From Ctenosaura bakeri (taxonomy: Eukaryota; Chordata; Lepidosauria; Squamata; Iguanidae), in NCBI GenBank assembly GCA_948474755.1, contig CAOLHI010001143.1:62001-126000 (forward strand): a stretch of 64,000 nucleotides of DNA. Reading direction: 5' to 3'. The notes below the pieces were generated by a model that was not told the origin of the DNA, ran no database searches, and saw only the letters and a list, made by a program, of their open reading frames with translations. Within the stretch, counting starts at the first letter, position 1. Every line of letters begins with the position of its first letter. Shown here piece by piece: positions 20,542-34,311 of this stretch. Position numbers and translations under genes: made by a program.

Positions 20542-23500
20542 TCCACAGTTACATAGTCACAGTGGAAGGCTAGGATAGGACTGAGAATATCCATCCATAT
20601 TTGTAGTACTGATAAAAAAATGGATACCAACACTTGGGAAATCACATTTAGTAAAGAAATAATAGACAAAAAGTTTTTCACTTTTTCAGAAGGAGGGGTG
20701 CATCTATGAAGGAATACACTTGGCCTTTTTGCACAGAAAATATAATTTTTCTATAAAGAAATTTTTTGTACAGTTGTCAGAGATTTCTGTACAGAGAAGT
20801 ATTACTTTCTATGCAAAACCTGTCACATGTATTTCCACACAGACTGAATTTCCCAAAAGACACCCTAAACAGCATGCAGAATAGTCAGAGAAAAAACACA
20901 GACACAGAAAAAAAACACAGTTTAGATTACTTGTTCTTGCCTCTTGTAATGAAATAAGTGATGCTTGACATCCCCCATCCCTAGAATCAGAGGGAAATGG
21001 GATACAGAAAATGACAGTGGTTACACTGAAAAATGCAGAGTCCAACAAGTAACAGGTCATGTCTTTAACTGCTGGCCGATAACTAAAATGCTTTGTTTTT
21101 TAAATTTGCCTGCTGGAAGAAGGAGAGCAGAGAGGAGGTGAGCCTGGACTCCCATAGAAATGAATTCCATACTTTAGAAGCAACTTGTGGCATGTCTCCA
21201 TCACAAGTTGTGGTGGTACAACATTCACCTAGAGGGAGGCCATTTCACATACATAGGCTTTATGCATAACTTAAAACAAAACAAAACCTAAAGACCAGTT
21301 GTGTGTTTTTCCAGATATTTTCTCACCATGGAAGGCATGGTACGCATTTAAAATGTTATTTATATAAATCCCTCTAATGGACAGCAATCTAATTGCATAC
21401 TTACAGGAAAGAGCCAAAATTGATTTGAAAATATTGTAGTGTGTGGAATACTTCAGCATTTCTCAGACTTACCATTCCAAAAGAGCCTAGGGTCAATACA
21501 AATGCAATATATGAAGGTTAAAAGGTAATATGACAGCAAATTCACTCAAAGAGCTCAGCAAGGTGACATGTAAAACAATAATGGGCCATTAGTCTGTCTT
21601 GTAAGAGAAATTAAAGCCTTGCACACATCTTATGAGTCACAGAGTCTGGCTTTTTCTACATTGTTTGAGAGTGGTCTTCTGGATGAAATAGTTTTATAAT
21701 GATTCATAGAGCTGGAAGGCTGGTATTTTTCTACACAATGTGTAAATATTTCAGATACAGACATGTATTGCCAAGTGCTCGAGATTGGTTCAAACACTGG
21801 AAATCTACAACCAGCTCAGAAATTACCTCAGTTCACACAATTTTCATGTCTCTTTGGTTTATTGAAAAAGAGCAACAAAAATATTCCTTCACTCGAGGTC
21901 ACTAATCTCCCATAATTAATACCTCAGCCTTTGCATCAACCTAGAAATTACCCAGGATCTTGTGAAAAATCACTAGAAGATGCCATGTGATTTTTCCAAG
22001 CCAGTTTGATGACTTCCAGAAATTATCCCATTCTCAGGGATCTTCATAGGAAGTACATTTTTTCAACGGGGAGCATCAATTTGCTTTTAAGGAAAGGATG
22101 GGTGTCAAGTTCCAGGTGACAACTTCTCTTTTCACATGGTTTTTCCTGGCTCTGATAAGCAATATGAAGGTCAGCCAACCAGAGGCAGCCTGATTGGATG
22201 ACAGGAAGCAGGGCTTAGGAGCAAGTGAAGTTGTCAGTCAAGTCTTTTCCTGGTCCATCCTCTACCACACCAACAGTCAGCTGGCTTTGATCATCATACC
22301 TATCCTTCCCTGTTTTTATATAGATAGTTGTTTTGTTAGTGGTACCACATTGCTAAGATTGATTGATGCAACTTTGAGTGGTTTTGGAATGAGGGCTAAA
22401 TCTAATTTAGGAATAGACAGGGCTTGTGTGCCTTGAAGGTGTAAGCAAATGGTTTGGGGGAAGATGGCTCTGCTTCATTCTCTAATGACAACAGAAACAC
22501 ACAGCAGTTTATGCCCAAGTGGCTTCCTGTGTTTTTATCTTTCAATCACTACCCAGCAGGTAGATTAAATAAATAACTTTTCATGAGCTGACTGGTGGGT
22601 TGATGAATGAATTGTCATTGGCTGACAAGTAGACCAACTGATGACTGGATCCAGATCCATGTTGTAGACCAACCCTATACAGGTTTCATGCATAAAAGTG
22701 TAGTCTTTCCCATTCATTGTCTGTGGTCTGTGGTTCATGATCTGTGTTAATTGTTGCTGAACAGGAAGCCTCAGGTTTGCCACTGAGTTCCCAGTTGAAT
22801 GAATGCATTAGTTACTAATGAGAATTCAAGAGAATAAAAAATGGATTCTGTAAGGGCCAAAGTCAAAGGTTCAGGAAAACTTTCTCTTTTTGGAGGACCG
22901 ATAGCATCATTAGTTCCTCTGAAATGAAGGAAAGGCTCTCATTTGTGAAGTAGGAAAACAGTTGTTCCTTTGACTGAGAAGACATTTTCTTGCAACTATG
23001 ATCATACAGGATGTCCAGACCTCTAGTGCCTATTTCTTGCCTAGTTCACAACATATTCCCTTTAACCCTTGTATTCCACATAAATGGATAAATTATCCGT
23101 TTGGAAGGACTGGCCTGAAAGTTGGCAGACTGGTTTATACAAATATATATCTTATTTCAGAAACTTTCTTTGTTCAAATTAAAACATACAGATTGATTTT
23201 CGGTTGAGAGACAGAGAGAGACTTAAGATAGGGGCAAAAGAACAATATTGCTATCACACTAAACATAATGAACAATGCAGCTGGTTTCAGTGTATTCCTT
23301 TAGAATAGTGATATGTGTTTTGCAGTTCACTGCCATATGCTACTCAGACAGAAAGCCATAGATAAAGTTCCATTGTATAAAGTAGTATTTTTTTCCTAGA
23401 TACATAGTGATTCATGGTCAGAACACATAGGTACTGTAATGTGAATCTCTGTGGGCAGAAAACACTTTGCAGCTGGTTCTATTGATTTAGAAAGAACAGC

Positions 23501-26425
23501 AGTAAAGAAATTATACAGCTGAAGACTTTGCGTACAAAAACTCACAACTCTTTTAAGTAAGACATTCAAAGTATTATGAGTGCAAAGAACTGAACTCTGA
23601 AAATAAAAGATTAGAAAATCATGACATGCATCACTGTTCTGAAAGTCATGGCCAACAATGGAGAAAACAGTATTCAGGATTTATGAATCCTTAAGTCCAG
23701 ATCCCTGAACAGATTTTTTTTAAAAGTTGCATTGTTCTCAAAGGTCTCACAGGCTAGTGATCAAGCAGTGGAACCAAACAGAAAGTCCAAGATGTCAAGA
23801 AAGAAGAGGCAGAAACTGATTGTTCCTCAGAAAGAGGCTTGCATTCTGGTAGATTAAAACACAGAGACAATATGCACTTTAAAACACCAATAGAAAACAC
23901 CATATGTACTTTAAATGTTATGTGCTTAAAAATCTTCTGCCACCAAACAATGTCATTCATATGTAATATCACAAATTACGTATTGCATACTCCAGTTATG
24001 CTTCAAAGAGAAAACAGGAATGACACCTGGTTTATTGAAGAAGAGACCCTGATCTATGTGTGGAGAACGATTGGAAGGGTCAGAGAGAATCAGGCCTGGA
24101 AAACCTGGACAGAGAGAAGACTCTTCTTTCCAAACTGTTGTCCTTTGCACATGATAAAAATGTAAGTAAAGGGTGTGGGGCTATTGCCTTCTCCTTCTCA
24201 CATGTTCGTCTGATTCAAGTTTGCAAAACAGGGCTCATGGGTATATCCCAATGACATTTCATAGAATGAAAACACTTGTAGGAGCAAAAATCTACAAGAC
24301 CAAGGCTGAAATCCTGGCTGGCATGATGGTCTGTTATCATGGCATAAGGCACTTTTTAGAATAGCATGTGGCAGCAACAGCACAGACTAGCAGAGAAAAC
24401 CATTTCCACCACCAGGAAAACTGCTCTGCAGCTCAGCAAGAATCAGGGCAGTTTTCCCCCTGACAGACATGGCTTTTGCCATATTGCCCCTTGAGGCAGA
24501 CATTAGCAGGGAGAAAAGAGGGAAATTTTGAAGGAATAAATCTGAGAAAGGAAGGACAATTGGGAGAAAGAATAAACAGAGAGGACAGGTAAAAATGTAT
24601 GAATCCTTCTGATGTGCTTTCTTTAACATTAATTTTTGCCGCAGTTGGCAAATTTGGTATGCACAAAAATTTATGTGCATTTTTATGCGCTGTTTCTCTT
24701 AATTTCCATATTCAGGCCTTTTTGTATGCAGGGTCATATATTCACCTGAATGTATGGTCACTAGAAAACAAGTCTGGGGCTGCCAGTGGATGATTGTGGG
24801 CTAGCCAGGCAGCTAGGCGTCACTTGGCCAGGATGGTGGCTTTGGGATGAATAGCAAAATTGCTCCTGAATGAACATGAAGTGGAGGGATCTGAGGAAGG
24901 GGCTCTTCTCTTCTTCTCTTCCCTCCCAGACTTCCTGTGGGCTAGGAAGACACTGCAGAAGCCCCATATTTTCCAGTGTGCCTCATAGTGAGTGCACACA
25001 CAGCTTTTCTGGCAGCAAAGAAGGTAGGCAGGGAGGTAGACAGGATGAAAGCAACAGCAAAGTGTTTATTGTGTACAAAAGATTAGGGGGGAATGAGGGT
25101 CCCCAGTGCCTGAATCAGCTGGAGGTGGGGTGAGTTTTCTCCTTTTCCTCTACCATCAGGCCACGTTGCTTGGCAGCTGGGGGTGGGATTCCTGAGATAT
25201 CTGTATATCTACTTAGTATCAATTTTGCCCTCCTAGTGGAGCATCTAAAATTCTTTATAAGTAATTTCAAATTCATTGGTTTTACAATGGACGTCAAAAA
25301 CAATTGACCAATAAGGATACTACTAAGAAAGACAAAAACTTATGCAACCTAACCAGGCTTAAGACTTCATTCTAGACTACCAACCCTCAGTATTATGTAT
25401 TGCCCCCCCCTCGGGTTATCTGCATGCTTTCCCACTCTATAATGTAAGCATATCTTCAGCTAGGAAAAATTTTTTTTATATGTATAGAATTTTCTCTAGC
25501 ATGCATTTTTGCATACAGTTTTGATGCAAGAACTGTATTTTAAGTATATTTTGACTCTTGAAGCTCACATATATTTTTTAACTAGCCAGAAAAATTTTGT
25601 CTGTAGTCTCCTGTTTTCACCAATTTTGCTCCCTGACTCATTGGTTTTGTTTTGTTTTTTCTTATTAATATCATTCCATACTGTACAAAGAATTTCAGTG
25701 CTTAAAAACACATTAATAACAAAACAAAAAAAAGAAGTATCACACAGAGCCATGCTGGAAAATAGAAAACAATAAAGAACTTGGATACCCAGTAATTACA
25801 AAAATGTATAGTAGCAAAAGTAAGAAGTTCAAAGCCTTTCAAAGTAGAAGTGATTCAATAGCTCTGCAGCAGGTATGACATTAACAAATCACAGTTCCAT
25901 GAGTGTGAAAATGCTGCAAAATGTTCAGTGTCTATTAAGCTGCAGATATCCATCAGCACAAAAAAAGTATTCCCTTTGAGACATTTGGTCAATTTTTTTG
26001 TAATTCTGCTCATGATGCTTTGGGGAAGGGAAGTAGGATGTTATGAATCAATCTCGGAATTACTGTTGCATGGCATGATGCTTATTTGTCTCCCACCTAT
26101 GAAAATACTTAATTTTTAATCCAATATAAAAGATCTAGTTTTTAAAAACTGCTGTGACAAAGCTGTGTCCTTTTCAGTTTCACTTTTGTTATTTGATTTT
26201 CTCGTCCCCATGGATTGTCCGTCATTACTGCTACTACATACCAGAGCTTATGGTCTGAGTTGTGCCCCATCCTGCCTGTAGGTGATGATGAGGTGCCCAC
26301 CACTTAGACTGTGGTGGTATTTATTCTAATGTCACCCCCACACACACACAAACACTCAATGAGATCAGAAACACCTGGAGCTGGAGAAAACATAAAGGAT
26401 CCTTTCAGTGGTAACCATCACCTGT
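20542..26425. other. gene-free interval
   Basis: No gene recognised in nearly 6 kb. A/T-rich phrases shared with other parts of the window (TTTTGCACAGAAAA, TTCTGTACAGAGA, TATGCAAAACC) lie at 20725-20840, with weaker versions at 24640-24730 and 25495-25570. The open frames at 23839-24165 and 24387-24793 have no recognised family. The sequence around 24770-25130 is less A/T-rich, with no identifiable product. Confidence 0.45.
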
Positions 26426-27554
26426 TAGGTGGACCCTCTGTATCTGCAGGGGTTGTTACCCTGTTTTCTGGGGGTCCCGGGGGGACACCTAAATGCGCTC
26501 TCAATTATATAAGTTGGGGAAATTAGCACAGAGCAAAAGCTAGCAATACGAGAGGCAGGGCAATGGAGTGGAATCTTTTACCCAATGTCTACGGGGTCAA
26601 GCCGAGTTAAGGAACAAACAGGATTGAAATAATAAATGTTGTTTTATTAAAAATACAATCAAACAGTGTATGCAACACACTCATGCAGAGAACTAAAGAA
26701 ATAAAGGTTGGAGTAGGATAGAGGGATTTTTAGAGAAGTTGTTGGTTTGGGTGATACTATACCTGTCCTGAAGCCCGAGTAGTCTGCAGCAAAAGTTCGG
26801 AGGTGTGGAGTCTCAGCACGTGGGACTGAGGGGAAGGCTTGCCAAGCAAAGCAGCAGCAAGGCTGGATGGAAGTCAGGAGCGATCTGAAGAAGCTCTCAA
26901 AATCAGGAGGTTTTATAGGGGAAAATGTGGCCGTAGGCTAGTCCATACTTGGGGAAAACAATGAGTTTCGGGCTGGAGACAAAGCCTCCAAAAGGTCAGA
27001 ATTTAGCATGATTGAGTTAAGTCCAAATTGTCAATAGAGTAGACAGTATGCAAACGCAGAATGCTCGACAGATGAGGATTCTTCTAATCAAGCTGCCTGC
27101 TCGGGGCAAGGAGTTCTTTATAAGTAGCGTGCAAACATAATAGAGTACTTGCCTTTGAGGTCTCCTGAAGCGGCGGGACGGCTATTTCTGGCCAGCCTGT
27201 ATTGTTTGAAATATTACAGCGATTAGTGGCCGTGCTTGTCTGTGAGCTTGTCTGGGGGACTTCGCAGCACGTGGAGAGGAATAGGTAAAGGAAGCCACAT
27301 TATTGATATCAAAGTGATATCTAATATCACCCCAAATGCAGCTTAGGAACTGCAGTAACAGGGTTCCATGCCAAGTCCCCTCACAATGGGGAAAAAATAG
27401 GAATGCCCATATCCATATTATTAAATGGCAGCAATATGCATGCAGACACTTTAGCACGTCCATGCACATGTTGCCATTTTAGGCATAGGACTTGACACTC
27501 CATGATCACTTAAATTCACAGATCCAGAGGCTGGTTATATAGAAGGTCACTGTA
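26426..27554. mobile_element. Tigger-like DNA element split by a solo LTR
   Basis: The left end TAGGTGGACCCTCTGTATCT, followed by GCAGGGGT and, after the LTR, TCCATGCCAAGTCCCCTC, reads continuously as the terminal part of a Tigger/pogo-type element. The right end (about 27515-27554: CACAGATCCAGAGGCTGG, then AGAAGGTCACTGTA) is a loose inverted complement of it. The LTR at 26454-27360 separates them. Without the LTR only about 220 bases remain, so this is a miniature, non-coding copy. A TA duplication is not securely visible. Confidence 0.6.
26454..27360 (-). mobile_element. solo LTR (copy 4), 907 bp
   Basis: From TGTTACCCTG to GCAGTAACA, with a perfect 4-bp duplication GGGT at 26450-26453 and 27361-27364. 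Sense is minus: TATA-like TATAAAA near 26911-26916 and AATAAA (as TTTATT) at 26643-26648. It shares most of its length with the LTR at 38594, including GAGGCAGGGCAATG, AACAATGAGTTTC and GGTCAGAATTTAGCATGATT, and these two appear to be the closest pair of the five. No internal region is attached on either side. Confidence 0.93.
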
Positions 27555-30100
27555 TCATGTCTGACCAATTTACAGCCATTAGGGAGAACTATTTCCAGGA
27601 GAACATTGACATAGGAGGGGCAAGTTCTCCACACATTCACAGAACATGTGCATTTGGAGGAAATTAGGCAAGGATACCTCTCACTGGCAACATTTCAGCT
27701 ACTTTCAATGTTTCTCAACTGGTCATGGCATGTATATCCCTTATGGGCATGGAATTCTTAACTTCCAGGATATTTTCATTCCAGTACCTCGTTAGATGCT
27801 TTTCTCTGTTGAACAGATTCAAACCATCCATTCCACAGTTTGGAAAGATGGAGTGCATTAGAAAAAATGATAATGCTCAGCAAAGTGGAAGGCAGTAGGA
27901 AAAGAGGAAGAATGTGTGGATAGATTCAATCAGGAAATCCATAACCCTGACTTTGCAAGATCTGAGCAAGGATTTTAATAATATGGTATCTAAGAGGTCT
28001 TCTGTTCATAGGATTATCATTATTCAAAGCCAACTTGATAGCAATTAACGATAATTTTTATATATATAAAAAAGCAGTAATTAGGCATGTGTATGCTATT
28101 TTTCTCCCCACACATTCATTTTCACTGCTTATAGTGTTAGGGGAAGCCATTAACTGGATTTGGCCAACACTGGAAGAACCTGCCACTTTGGCCAAAGAAC
28201 CAGAACAAATTCTGTATGGAGGAAAATATCAGTAAATGTCCCATCATCTCATGATATACCAAATTGTGTAAAAAAGCAAATGGCAGATGAAATTTTAGAA
28301 CATGGAATTTCAGTCTCTCTGAAGGCAGAAAACTGGCAATATATATAAGAAATCTATACTGGCTATCACAGAGAACGAAAAAGAGATAAAATTATTGTGC
28401 TCACTTATCATCCCAATTGCCAAATTCATCACAGTCTGCACAAATACTTACAGTTCACTGACTGACATTTTTATTTTTGGCCAACTCAGGACACCTCAAG
28501 GTGGTTAAATGATGTTTGGTGCAAACTTCCTTCATATTAAAGTCAACTCCCAGAAATGCTGAAAGGGTTTTCTACATACTTGTTAAAAAGCTGTAATGGA
28601 ATAAGCTGCAGTTCTTTGGTAAAGGACAAAAATGCTGTACTATTAATGTGTGATGCAACATATAGTCTTTACTTTACATATTGGGGTGCTCTATAGCTTT
28701 AAATGGAATATAGGGTTCAGCCAGTTCTATGGAATGTTGCTAGGGGAGTAATTGATATCTTAATGATCATATTCTTGTTGTTCTTTCAGAAACAGTTAAT
28801 AGTTTGTTGTTGTTGTTTTTAAAAAAACAGCTACTGGATTCTCTTTTAAGTGGCAATTATGTTGAAATTGCCCTTCCTACGAAAGTGTGGTCCGTCTCTC
28901 AAGGCCAGCCACCTTGTTTGCATCTCATTTCTGCCCACTGGGTCTGTGGTGATGCCATTTCACAAATCCAGCCCTGCCACCGCTGGAGCAGTTACAGCCA
29001 AATTGAATCACATGACACATGGAGATGAGATTCTTGATTAAATATAGTTGCGTGTGAACCTGTCATGGTCAAACGAAGCAACAACTAATGAAATGAATGC
29101 AAACACCTCAAAAGTCAGCAGACACCTGCTGCCTCTGAACTATTAGAGAGGGACCTCAGCATGACAGCACAAATCCATGCTGGCAGGCTAATCACACAGC
29201 ATGAAAAAGCCCACCTCACTCCAGCTCTTTGACTCAGTTGGGAGATTGACAGCAGTGTTGAAATTTCATTTTTCCCTGATGCTAGCTTGCTGTGAATTGT
29301 TCACATTATTTTTTGCTCTAGCCTTTTTTTCTCTCTCTCCTGAGCATTGTTGTTTCTTAAATGTCAATATCGTGAACATCTATTTTAAAAAATGCAGCAC
29401 ACCCAGCAATTCACTTGAGAGAAGTCAGTGGTGGGAAGTGGGTGGGATATTTTAAAACACTGGCCCACACTATTGATATACCTGCTATACATTTTAACCA
29501 TACGTTTGAACTATCAAAATTGTAGGGCAATGGAGAAGCCCAAGGGCAGATACACAGCATGAGATGCCACATAACATCCCTGTGAAAAGTGCCCATGGGG
29601 TGTATTATGCAGAGGTGTTGTTCTAAAAATAGCTGCGGCATTGCTTTTCACATATACATCACTCTGTATGATATTGAGCACCTTCTAGAAAGAAAGAAGG
29701 AAAAAAAGAAAAACAGGAACCCACAATGCATATCTAGTACTACTTTACATAAATCTACAAAGGCATAATCCCTGAGCAGTACAGTAGTGCAGTACAGTAG
29801 TTCAAGAAGTAATCCAAGAAAGCCTCCCTGGCAACTGGCAGTGTGGGAGAAACAGAAGTCAATGCTTCCATTTTGAAATGGAAGCCACTAGCAGTCAGAC
29901 CTGTCATACTTATTCAAAGGACAAGGCAATCCTGGTCCAATCAGTCTGTACCAACCTACAAAAGACAACAACTTAGTTAAGGTAAAGATCAAAGATTCTT
30001 TTCTATAGTACATTATAATAAATAATGGTTCAGTTTTAAGAAAAGTGGTTGTAAATTGTATGTTTTAAGACTGTTACCCTTAAAGAAAAAAAAGACATCT
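27555..30100. other. gene-free interval
   Basis: No gene or clear repeat. The segment at about 28855-29040 is of even composition and contains a 74-codon frame ending at 29028. It has no recognised family and no acceptable splice context that I can defend. Confidence 0.45.
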
Positions 30101-30107
30101 ACTACAG

Positions 30108-30560
30108 GCTTTCTCCACTTATCTGACAGGTTAGGAACTGGAGTACTGTCAGTAAGTGGAAATGGTAGAACAGTGGAATTCATCTACATAGGGAACATGA
30201 AGGACTTATGGAGGCTCACTTGGGATTAATCATGCATGCTGCTTGTAAAATCTCTCAGCTGGTTTGGCACCCTTTTTCCCTCTGAGGTTGCTTTTCATGC
30301 AGCACATGCATGGTTCCAAGCAAGCCTCCATAGGTAAGAACTGGGGGAAATCATTGCTTTGGTGCTTGCAATATGGACAAATTCCATTAATTTGACCAGG
30401 GGATCTGCTCTTTTTGTATGCAAAACTTGGGACCCCATGCACATGTAAGTGGTCCCAAGCAAACCTCGGTAGGCAAAAAGAACTGATGAAAGAGAAGACC
30501 CCACATTGAATTAATGGAACGTGTCCTTAATTTTGAAGCATTGAAAAAATGAGTCTTCAG
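30108..30560. repeat. possible decayed DNA element with internal duplicated segment
   Basis: Two stretches resemble each other about 135 bases apart: 30293-30345 (TGCAGCACATGCATGGTTCC, AAGCAAGCCTCCATAGGTAA) and 30420-30485 (CACATGTAAGTGGTCCCAAG, CAAACCTCGGTAGGCAAAA). The outer edges CTCCACTTATCTGACAGG and TCTTCAGATAGCAGGA are loosely complementary. The class is not determined. Confidence 0.4.
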
Positions 30561-33309
30561 ATAGCAGGACATCGAAAAACAGTACCGATTCCTTCTGATA
30601 AAGATGCCAAAACCTTACTCCTGCTTCATACCAATAGGGTGCCATTTGAAAACAAATGTCATGTAGCAATGATAGCATGTTTTCAATCAGCTCTCCGCTT
30701 TTGTCAACTCTAGTATCCCAGTTCCGTTGTTTCCCAAATGCCCTTTAGCTTTTGGTTGCCTAAGCCTTCTATGACACCAGAGCAACTAAGCAATGGCACC
30801 AGAAGAAAGACTGTGGCATCTCTCTCTGTCCAAGTCTACTGTGGCATTAGAGCAGATCAGTCATATCTTTGCAAGTTTTCTTTGGGACTCTTTGAAGATC
30901 TCTACTCTCTGAAGACTTTTCCTTCTATCATTTTAAGAAGATTGACCATCTTACTCAATTCTATGGTATAAAGCATAACAGTTAGCCAATGTCTAGACTG
31001 GCTTCCATTTTTCAAGATTCGCTCTGCCATCATCAGGGTGTTTTTTTTAATGGCTTTCACTTCGTTCCATTAAATCTGTGCCTCCCATTGTCTAGGAAAG
31101 GCATTGTGAACATTTTGTCAGCATTTATGGAGCTTCCATTTCAGCCCCAGCAGGACAAGAGACTAAGCATGCTCTTTTCAAGTCAAGGAGAGGTTCCTGC
31201 ATTCTCCTCTATTCAATGAATCCCCCACCAACTGCTATACTGCACTCTCTTTTCCTAAGGTGTAAGGGAAGATAGTCAGAAGTGTTGGAAAGTGGAAGAC
31301 TGGAACAAACCATAGGCCCTGCTTTCCAAGATCCTACCCCTTTAAATTCAGCCAAGTATTTTTCTTTGTTCCTGATTACTAACTGATCGAGTCTTAATAA
31401 ATGGATTTTCTACTTATAGTGTTTTTTTCCTCCAAGAAAAGTAACATTTTATAGGATGATATCATAAATATTGCTTCCACGTTACCTTTGCTCCTTTCTT
31501 ATCTAGGATTTCCTAGTTACCATTTTCATTCCAATGAACTACATTGAAATCTCTGTCCCATGTCACCCACCTCATCAAGATTCCACACTGCATCTTGTCA
31601 TTTTATGTAGCACAAATTTGACAGATGCAACTCTAAAGTGATGCATCATCATATCCTTGGCCTTAAGGAAATATGAAAATAAATACATTTCTGATTTTGT
31701 TTGCTGTACACTAAAGTCATGAAAAGAAATATGCATGTGCATGGAATGATTTGAAATGCAGGAAAGACAGCTTTCTGGCAATACAAACAAAACACACATG
31801 CACACTAGCAGCTACAAATAATTCAAAGCTTGCTATTTATGTGTATATTTATATACTGAAGAAATTAAGGATGAGAGATGGTCATCATATGCACTTGGAT
31901 TCATCAACATTTCATTGGCTAGAATAAGATCACAATCTGTGAAAATGAAAGCACAACTAAAACAAACTGGAATTCTACACTGGAACATCTCAATTTTGCT
32001 TGTATTTAACAGATAACCACTCAGTTCAAATATTTTTCCATGATGGGTCCATTCCCAGTCCACCCTGTGAACAATTCAAGAAACCCTAATAATTTCTTTA
32101 TGGATCTAAGAGAAATTTAGCCAATAAGTTAGCCTCCCAATGGGGTTCTGTTTCAGCTGCAACCCCTGTCCATCACTGTTCTACCTAATTTGTGGACGTG
32201 ATGGAGGAATAACATGGACGTGATGGAGGACTGGTGGGGCAAGAGGACTTCTTTTGCTTCTATGAGTTGGGACATGTGAGGAAGTAACTTGCATATTACA
32301 ATGTGCGAGAGAGTAATGGAGAGAAAAACACCAAAGAAGCCTTCAGTCTCCGGAACAACATTTGCCTGTGAATCTATTTCTCCCCAGTGAGGCAATATAA
32401 ACAAACAGGATGTCAGAAAGCAATCATACCTGTTAGAGTTTGTTTTTCTGAAGTTTCAAAAGTGATGTTTTCACTGACAGGTGAGGCATGTTATCTGCAT
32501 TTCTTTCACATTTAAGACTATCAAGAAGCTGTTTCTTAGTAAATTTTTGGGCTGTTTCCAGTGATCTCATTCAGGTCACCTTGGAGAAAGGGACCGGATG
32601 TTTCTCAATGCTAAAAAGAAATAATCAGTTCTAGCCCAGAAGAGTAGATTATTTTGCCTGACTTTGCCCAACACTATTGAAGTCATTTTCTGAAATTGGG
32701 TGGGAGCCATTTCCATTCTTTGCCACTTCCATTCATATTGTACAGAGAAGTTAAAAAAAAAGTCTGCTTTGAATATGATGCTGTCAAAATGTTGTCAAGT
32801 TTCAGAAACAAGGAAAAAAGAGGAAATGGGAGGCTTAGCTGTTTTGGAAGAGGTCTTAATTAGGAACCCAGCACTATAAAGACTAATATTGCTTTCTGTT
32901 CCCATTCTGTTCATTCTGTTTGTAATAGGGCATAATGACATGCCAATTGTATATCATTACGAAGAGCTATTTAGGGAACTGAATTTTGTCTCTATGCTTA
33001 ATTATGCTTTCTATACTAGGTTAGTATTTGATTGCTACTGTGGCACATAAGCTATTTTTATTTTCTCTTTTTTGGGTGAGTAGGCCTCTGATTGATGGTT
33101 GCTTTGTTCATGGCTTTTCCTAGTTCTTGTATCTGATGCCTAAATATGACCCATTTGAAGCCCTTGCACTATGTGATTTGGCATTCTCTTCAACAGGTGT
33201 TCTTCTGGAGTCTTGTGTGAAACAGGCTTATGCAGGAAGGCTGAGAGAATAATTTGGTTACAGTAATGTATTCCAAAAGCCTTAAACTGACACTTTGATA
33301 TCTAACTCA
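30561..33309. other. gene-free interval
   Basis: No feature recognised except a local direct repeat of GGACGTGATGGAGGA at about 32193-32230. Confidence 0.45.
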
Positions 33310-33440
33310 AGGATGGGCAATTGTGTCCCTTTATGTGCTTTTGAACTACATCACCCATAATGCCTCACTGTTAACTAGGTTGGCCAGAGCTGAAGGAAGA
33401 TGTAGTGCCAAAAAACTGGAGGGCTACACTTGGCAACCCC
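33310..33440. repeat. palindromic DNA-element fragment
   Basis: TGGGCAATTGTGTCCCTTTA, TTGAACTACATCACCCATAA and later AGGAAGATGTAGTGCCAAAA, CTGGAGGGCTACA form two approximately complementary arms of the same repeat type as at 33893 and 12995. Confidence 0.6.
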
Positions 33441-33892
33441 AATGTACAAAAAGGAGGGGGCTTCTATTGCTGCTGTTCATACTTTCCTTGGTTTCCTTTG
33501 TCCCTTCTTGAAGGAGTGCTTGCTCCCTGTGTAATGCTGGGACAGCAGTATCCATTAAAGGACTAGTTTGGGAATGGACAACTTGATTTAGTCCAAAACA
33601 GGACTAGGAGTAGAGATGGCCAAATCTATTAATTTAATTTTGTAATGAGCTTTGAATTTGACTTTTGAATGTATGCCGAATTGCTCAGATTTTGGTCCAT
33701 TTTTATTTTAAAAAATCCCAAACTAATGAAACTCTCAGTTGCTTGTAACAGATAGAGATATTCCCAGCAGGAAGAGTGCCATGATATATCTGTATGCCAG
33801 GCAATTGTGAACAATGAATAAAAGCAAACAGAGATGGCAATTTTAATTCAGAACCAGAAGCAGGGTTGATCACACAGACACTTTTCAAAAAT

Positions 33893-33990
33893 CAGGGGTG
33901 GGAATCATGCAGCCCTCCAGACATTGTTGGGCTTCAGTTCCTATTAGCCCTAGGCATCATAGCTAATGGTGAGAAATGAAGAGAGTTGTG
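33893..33990. repeat. palindromic DNA-element fragment, one arm
   Basis: GGGTGGGAATCATGCAGCCC, CTCCAGACATTGTTGGGCTT and CAGTTCCTATTAGCCCTAGG are one arm of the common reptilian palindrome. The other arm is missing or decayed. Confidence 0.65.
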
Positions 33991-34311
33991 GCACAAACCT
34001 AAATTATATTGTTAATCCCAGTGAAGTAGATTCAATGAATCAAAGGAAACTTGATATATCAGCACTTACATAAACTCCATTTATTTAATGGGTCTTCTCT
34101 AGCTGGGAACTAACCACTGGGATCTGGCTGTAGCACTTTACATTTTCTGGCTGGCTAAAGGAATCTGTACATTTAGCTTTAATTGATTTTTTTTAATCAA
34201 GTTTTTTTTGTTTTTTGTTTTTTTGCTGAACTTCCTCACTGAAAAGCAAATCAAAAGGAATTGTTGCCTATCCCTATGAGAGCTACCTCCTCCTTTCTCT
34301 TCAGAGACAGT

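Noticed and set aside
28804..29041. Possible exon around 28855-29028
   Set aside because: There is no convincing acceptor and donor pair, no recognisable product and no neighbouring exon.
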